A stretch of 9,066 bases of DNA, taken from assembly GCA_030597505.1 (NCBI GenBank), contig JAUVRS010000088.1, positions 1 through 9,066 on the forward strand, read 5' to 3'. Of the stretch, positions 5,113-9,066 are shown in pieces. Position numbers and translations under genes: made by a program. Within the stretch, counting starts at the first letter, position 1, and every line of letters begins with the position of its first letter. The DNA comes from Desulfobacteraceae bacterium. Its GTDB lineage: Bacteria > Desulfobacterota > DSM-4660 > Desulfatiglandales > Desulfatiglandaceae. Under the pieces are notes generated by a model. It had not been told where the DNA came from. It was given only the letters and a program-made list of their open reading frames with translations, and did not search any database.

Positions 5113-7215
5113 ATGATAAAGAGCAGTTCAATCGAGATTGGCAATCAGACCTTAAATGTGGAAACGGGTCGTATTGCAAGACAGGCAAGCGGATCTGTGG
5201 TTGTGACCCTTGGTGAAACAGTGGTGCTTGTCACCGCCGTATCCACAGATGAGGTCCGCCCAGGGATCGACTTTCTCCCTCTGACCGTTGAATATCAGGA
5301 AATGTCTTATGCAGGGGGGCAAATTCCTGGGAATTTTTTTCGAAGGGATATGGGGCGGCCCGGTGAGAAAGAGACACTGACCTCTCGCCTGATAGACAGG
5401 CCGCTGAGGCCCCTTTTCCCCGACAATTACCGTTATGAGACCCAGGTGATTGCTACCGTGCTCTCAACGGATAAGGAAAACGAGGCGGATATGCTGGCCA
5501 TGTTTGGCGCCTCCATGGCGCTGGAACTGTCCGACATCCCTTTTAATGGGCCTATCGCCGGGGTCCGCGTGGGAAGGATGGAAGGTGATCTGGTCATCAA
5601 CCCCACGATCAGCCAGCAGGCTGAAAGTGATATAAATTTAATCGTGGCCGGTGGGCGATCTGGTATCGTCATGGTTGAAGGCGGCGGCCTTTTTGTCACC
5701 GAGTCGGACATGATTGAGGCGATTTTTTACGGGTATGAGGCCATGCTTCCCCTGCTCGATATCCAGGAGGAGTTCAGGCGGGAGATTGGGAACCCAAAAA
5801 GGGCGTTTGAGCTAGCTTCTGTCGATGAAGAGCTCCACAAAAAAATTGAAGATATGGGAATCGCTTTGTTGAAAGAGGCTATTTCCACACCCGATAAGCT
5901 GGACCGGCAACGGAAAGTAAAGGCGGCCAAAAAAACTGTTTTTGAATTGTTTTCCGACGAAGAGGTTGCCGAAAGAAAATCGGAAATCAAAGAGGCCTTA
6001 GGTGGTCTGGAAAAAAAGGTGATCCGTGAGATGATCCTTGAAGAAGGAAAAAGGATCGACGGACGCTCATTCGAGGAAGTAAGGCCGATAGAATGTAATG
6101 TGGGTGTTCTTCCCCGAGTTCACGGTTCTGCCCTCTTTACCCGCGGGGAAACCCAGGCAATGGTTTTGACGACCTTGGGGACTGAGCGGGACGAACAGCG
6201 GATGGAATCCATTTATGGAAATTACTTTAGATCCTTTATATTTCATTATAACTTTCCGCCCTACAGCGTTGGCGAGGCAAAGAGGCTGAGTGGACCGGGC
6301 CGAAGGGAGATAGGCCATGGTGCGCTTGCGAGACGTGCCCTTGTGCCTGTGATGCCAAACAGCGAGGACTTTGAATACTGCACCAGGGTGGTCTCTGAGA
6401 CCCTTGAATCAAACGGTTCTTCCTCAATGGCCAGTGTGTGCGGCGGATGCCTCTCGCTTATGGATGCCGGTGTGCCCATCAAGGAGGCGGTAGCCGGAGT
6501 GGCAATGGGGCTCGTCTCCGATGGAGACAAGGTGGTGGTGCTTACCGATATTATTGGAGATGAAGACCATTATGGTGATATGGATTTTAAGGTTGCAGGG
6601 ACTCCTGATGGGATTACCGCCTTACAGATGGATATCAAGATTGATGGGATTACACGGGAAATCATGCAGAAGGCCCTCGACCAGGCAAAAGAGGGGCGGC
6701 TTTTTATATTGGACCAGATGTCAAAGGCAATCGGCACCCCCAGAAGTGAGGTGTCCGAATATGCCCCTGTTATAACAACCATCAAAATTAAACCTGAAAA
6801 GGTCAGAGTCCTTATCGGCCCGGGAGGCAAGACCATTAGAGAGATCTCAAACTCGTCAGGGGCAAGGATCGACGTTGATGATGAAGGAAACGTTACAATT
6901 TCTTCTCCGGAAAGAGATTCTACCAACGCAGCCGTCCAGAAGATCGGGGAAATCATCCAGGAGGCCGAGGTGGGCAAACTTTATATGGGAAAGGTCGTCA
7001 AGATCATGGATTTTGGCGCTTTTGTGGAAATTTTTCCGGGAACAGATGGCCTTGTACACATATCGCAGCTGGATAAGGAAAGGGTCAACAAAGTTACAGA
7101 CGTGCTCAACGAAGGAGATCAAGTCCTTGTAAAGGTCTTGGAGGTTGACGAGCGCGGAAAGATTCGTCTTTCGCGGAAGGCCGCCCTTGGAGAAAGCCTC
7201 GACAATGTATCATAA
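5113..7215 (+). CDS. pnp: Polyribonucleotide nucleotidyltransferase (PNPase)
   Basis: PNPase is a trimeric 3'-5' phosphorolytic exoribonuclease that degrades mRNA and, in reverse, adds heteropolymeric tails. The protein has 700 residues (E. coli 711). The first RNase PH domain contains FFRRDMGRPGEKETL (from about 75) and RLIDRPLRPLFP. An alpha-helical linker follows at about 240-310. The second, catalytic RNase PH domain contains GDEDHYGDMDFKVAG, where D483 and D489 correspond to E. coli D486 and D492. A KH domain has the GPGG loop at 569-572, and an S1 domain spans about 621-692 (MGKVVKIMDFGAFVEIFPG). It ends soon after S1 without the extra tail of the E. coli enzyme. ATG 5113 is preceded by AAGGATAGG (5098-5106, spacing 6). 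The 119-base gap after rpsO holds no clear terminator or RNase III-type hairpin that I can see. The stop overlaps the next gene. Confidence 0.98.
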   Translation: MIKSSSIEIGNQTLNVETGRIARQASGSVVVTLGETVVLVTAVSTDEVRPGIDFLPLTVEYQEMSYAGGQIPGNFFRRDMGRPGEKETLTSRLIDRPLRPLFPDNYRYETQVIATVLSTDKENEADMLAMFGASMALELSDIPFNGPIAGVRVGRMEGDLVINPTISQQAESDINLIVAGGRSGIVMVEGGGLFVTESDMIEAIFYGYEAMLPLLDIQEEFRREIGNPKRAFELASVDEELHKKIEDMGIALLKEAISTPDKLDRQRKVKAAKKTVFELFSDEEVAERKSEIKEALGGLEKKVIREMILEEGKRIDGRSFEEVRPIECNVGVLPRVHGSALFTRGETQAMVLTTLGTERDEQRMESIYGNYFRSFIFHYNFPPYSVGEAKRLSGPGRREIGHGALARRALVPVMPNSEDFEYCTRVVSETLESNGSSSMASVCGGCLSLMDAGVPIKEAVAGVAMGLVSDGDKVVVLTDIIGDEDHYGDMDFKVAGTPDGITALQMDIKIDGITREIMQKALDQAKEGRLFILDQMSKAIGTPRSEVSEYAPVITTIKIKPEKVRVLIGPGGKTIREISNSSGARIDVDDEGNVTISSPERDSTNAAVQKIGEIIQEAEVGKLYMGKVVKIMDFGAFVEIFPGTDGLVHISQLDKERVNKVTDVLNEGDQVLVKVLEVDERGKIRLSRKAALGESLDNVS

Positions 7216-8467
7216 AACTGTACTGAATAATGGGGTAAGGATCATATCGGAGCGTTTGGAACACCTGCGGTCCGTTTCCCTGGGCATCTGGGTGAACAGA
7301 GGGTCCCGTGACGAAGAGGACCTGGAAAATGGGATCTCCCATTTTATTGAACATATGAGTTTTAAAGGAACCCGGAATCGGACGAGCCTCCAGATTGCCA
7401 AAGAATTTGATGCCATCGGGGGGCTGTCAAATGCATTCACCGGAAAGGAAAACACCTGTTTTTATGGCAGGGTTCTCGGAAAACATTTTACGCTCTTGTC
7501 GGATATTCTCTCTGATATCTTTCTGAATCCAACCTTTGATTCGGGTGATATGGAGCGAGAAAGAGAGGTGATCTTCCAGGAAATCAGCATGATGGAGGAT
7601 ACCCCTGACGATAATGTACATGTCCTGTTTAACCGCTTTTTTTGGCAAGGCCACCCCATTGGTATGTCTGTTCTGGGTACGGATGAAACCGTCTCTGCCA
7701 TTGGGAAAGAAACGATCCTCAGATATGTCGGAAAATTCTATTCCCCCTGGGAAATCCTGGTGGCGGCTGCAGGAAATGTAGATCATGATTCAATGGTTTC
7801 CTGCCTTTCACCACTCTTTGAAACCCTCACAGATAAGGGTGCTCCAGACCCGGGGAGGCTTCCCCCCCGTTCAAACACCGGCGTTTCCGTTCACGCGAAG
7901 GAGCTGGAGCAGGTCCATATTTGTCTCGGAGGAGAAGCGCCCTCCCTGGCCGATAAAAAGCGATTTGCATGTTCCCTCTTTAATACCATTCTGGGCGGCA
8001 ACATGAGTTCCCGTCTGTTTCAGGAAATCAGAGAAAACAGGGGGCTGGCATACGCTGTTTACTCTTTTCACGCTGCATATGTAGACGCGGGCCTCCTTGG
8101 TATCTACTTGGCAACGGACCAGCGAAACGTCAACCCTGCACTCGAGACGATCCAGCGGGAGGTCAGAAAAATTTGCAAGGGAGATCTGTCTGAATCGGAT
8201 CTGGCCGCAGCCAAAGAGCATTTGACAGGCGGCATCTATCTGGCCTCTGAGAGTGCTGATAATCGAATGATGCGAATTGCGAGAAATGAGATTGTGTTTG
8301 ACAAATACGTCAGTCATGAAGAAGTGGTGTCAAACCTGGAACAGGTAACCGTTGATGAGGTGGTTGAGATCGGCCATGACGTATTCAAGGACGGAGAGGT
8401 CTCACTCGTCACCCTTGGCCCCATGAGGGAAGAGGAAATCGATAAGGGGTGCCTGCAGTTCAATTAG
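7205..8467 (+). CDS. M16B family zinc peptidase (processing-peptidase-like)
   Basis: This is a 420-residue insulinase/mitochondrial-processing-peptidase-like metalloprotease. The inverted zinc motif is HFIEH (H46, E49 as base, H50). The third ligand is probably E126 in EREVIFQEI, 76 residues after H50 as in processing peptidases. The C-terminal domain carries the REIRENRGLAYAVYSF-type block (around 273-287) usual for the second M16 repeat, here FQEIRENRGLAYAVYS. There is no signal peptide or membrane segment, so it is probably cytosolic. I start it at ATG 7205, inside pnp. It overlaps the pnp stop by 11 bases, with GGAG at 7189-7192, and gives the family opening MYHKTVLNNGVRIISE. An in-frame ATG at 7145 lies deep in pnp and adds unconserved residues. 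Bacillus mlpA/ymxG near pnp is a comparable neighbour. The substrate is unknown. Confidence 0.93.
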   Translation: MYHKTVLNNGVRIISERLEHLRSVSLGIWVNRGSRDEEDLENGISHFIEHMSFKGTRNRTSLQIAKEFDAIGGLSNAFTGKENTCFYGRVLGKHFTLLSDILSDIFLNPTFDSGDMEREREVIFQEISMMEDTPDDNVHVLFNRFFWQGHPIGMSVLGTDETVSAIGKETILRYVGKFYSPWEILVAAAGNVDHDSMVSCLSPLFETLTDKGAPDPGRLPPRSNTGVSVHAKELEQVHICLGGEAPSLADKKRFACSLFNTILGGNMSSRLFQEIRENRGLAYAVYSFHAAYVDAGLLGIYLATDQRNVNPALETIQREVRKICKGDLSESDLAAAKEHLTGGIYLASESADNRMMRIARNEIVFDKYVSHEEVVSNLEQVTVDEVVEIGHDVFKDGEVSLVTLGPMREEEIDKGCLQFN

Positions 8468-8510
8468 CTCTCAACAACCCGCAATTGCCCCAAGACCTTT
8501 TTTCAGAAAT

Positions 8511-8996
8511 ATGTTTTGTGCGGTCTTTCAACCGGATAAATCATTGAAAAAAATCCCGGTCAAGTTCAAAAAGCTCCAGGAAGACAAAAATCTCCTTCTG
8601 CCTGCTTACACATCAGAGGGCTCTTCAGGTATGGATATAAGGGCCTATGTCAATGAGCCTGTTGTATTAAGACCTGGTGAGACAAAGCTTATCCCAGCGG
8701 GGCTGGCTGTTTCGATCCCCTTTGGATATGAGGCCCAGATTCGGCCACGAAGCGGTCTGGCTCTTCGCCATGGCATTGGACTTGTAAATTCGCCGGGGAC
8801 CATCGACTCCGATTACAGAGGTGAGATAGGGCTCATCATGATCAATTGGGGGGACAAATCCTTTGTGATCAAAAGCGGGGACCGTGTGGCCCAGATGATC
8901 ATATCCAGGGTCTATCAGGCCGATATCCTGCTGGTGGGAGACCTCGATGAGACCACCCGGGGAGACGGTGGTTTTGGCCATACGGGAATTGGTTGA
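8511..8996 (+). CDS. dut: Deoxyuridine 5'-triphosphate nucleotidohydrolase (dUTPase)
   Basis: Trimeric dUTPase hydrolyses dUTP to dUMP and pyrophosphate, keeping uracil out of DNA and supplying dUMP for dTMP synthesis. All five family motifs are present (numbering from ATG 8511): I GMDIRA (40-45), II RPRSGLA (78-84), III GTIDSDYRGE (96-105, with Asp99), IV RVAQMI (125-130) and V RGDGGFGHTG (150-159), which supplies the mobile arm over the base. The start is uncertain. ATG 8511 gives 161 residues but has no ribosome binding site and an unconserved head (MFCAVFQPDK). TTG 8544 has a weak GGA seven bases upstream. It gives 150 residues beginning KKIPVKFKKL after the start residue, closer to the family's usual length and N-terminus. 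The gene follows the protease after a 43-base gap, or 76 bases if TTG is used. Confidence 0.95.
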   Translation: MFCAVFQPDKSLKKIPVKFKKLQEDKNLLLPAYTSEGSSGMDIRAYVNEPVVLRPGETKLIPAGLAVSIPFGYEAQIRPRSGLALRHGIGLVNSPGTIDSDYRGEIGLIMINWGDKSFVIKSGDRVAQMIISRVYQADILLVGDLDETTRGDGGFGHTGIG

Positions 8997-9004
8997 GAGG
9001 TCTG

Positions 9005-9066
9005 ATGAAATTTTCGGTCCTGGCATCAGGCAGCAGTGGAAATGTCTGTTATATTGAAACCGAAGA
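9005..9066 (+). CDS. Metallo-beta-lactamase-fold hydrolase, 5' fragment (YycJ/WalJ-like)
   Basis: The window ends 20 codons into this gene. The visible residues MKFSVLASGSSGNVCYIETE match the characteristic start of the YycJ/WalJ-type MBL-fold hydrolases (MKF-VLASGSSGNS-y-). GAGAGG (8995-9000) lies four bases before ATG 9005 and overlaps the dut stop; the gap to dut is eight bases, so the two are probably co-transcribed. The zinc-binding HxHxDH motif would be downstream of the window, so activity cannot be judged. The call rests on the short N-terminal signature. Confidence 0.75.
   Translation, partial: MKFSVLASGSSGNVCYIETE

Noticed and set aside
8952..8975. ACCACC/GGTGGT stem followed by TTTT as a terminator after dut
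   Set aside because: It lies inside the dut coding region over motif V, the T-run is only three to four bases, and the next gene follows closely. Codon content of the conserved Gly-rich motif explains it.
8940..8990. His in dUTPase motif V (GFGHTG) as an active-site change
   Set aside because: E. coli dUTPase also has GFGH in this motif, so it is a normal variant; the Phe that stacks on the base is kept.

Overview
This window is an uninterrupted run of same-strand housekeeping genes. It is the translation and RNA-processing cluster that in many bacteria starts at nusA. From left to right it carries: the 3' end of ylxR (DUF448), infB (IF2), ylxP (DUF503), rbfA, a possible 32-codon small ORF, truB, rpsO (S15), pnp (PNPase), an M16B zinc protease, dut (dUTPase), and the first 20 codons of a metallo-beta-lactamase-fold hydrolase. 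All genes lie on the + strand. Gaps are short (longest about 119 bases), and several junctions overlap (rbfA/small ORF/truB and pnp/protease). I see no tRNA, rRNA, insertion sequence, CRISPR array, phage gene or convincing intrinsic terminator.

The likely source is a Gram-negative member of the Desulfobacterota (former Deltaproteobacteria). This is inference. It rests on the combined order infB - DUF503 - rbfA - truB - rpsO - pnp - M16 protease - dut - MBL hydrolase, on balanced base composition, and on protein sequences that resemble neither Enterobacteria nor Firmicutes closely. No ribosomal RNA or lineage-specific metabolic gene is present to confirm it.

Layout: positions 1-160 hold the ylxR tail. 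Positions 161-279 are an intergenic leader with one perfect hairpin and a longer-range inverted repeat just before the infB ribosome binding site. Positions 280-4681 are the ribosome and tRNA maturation block: IF2 brings initiator tRNA to the 30S subunit, RbfA matures the 30S subunit, and TruB makes pseudouridine 55 in tRNA. Positions 4724-7215 are the widely conserved rpsO-pnp pair. Positions 7205-9066 hold a processing-peptidase-like M16 protein, dUTPase and the start of a hydrolase. The genes share a growth-linked role in making ribosomes and tRNA and in turning over RNA, with nucleotide-pool sanitation (dut) at the end.

I found no previously undescribed system here. The points most worth checking are the small ORF between rbfA and truB with its unusually good ribosome binding site, the missing nrnA-type DHH gene at that spot, the hairpins ahead of infB, mononucleotide runs inside infB, and the uncertain start of dut.
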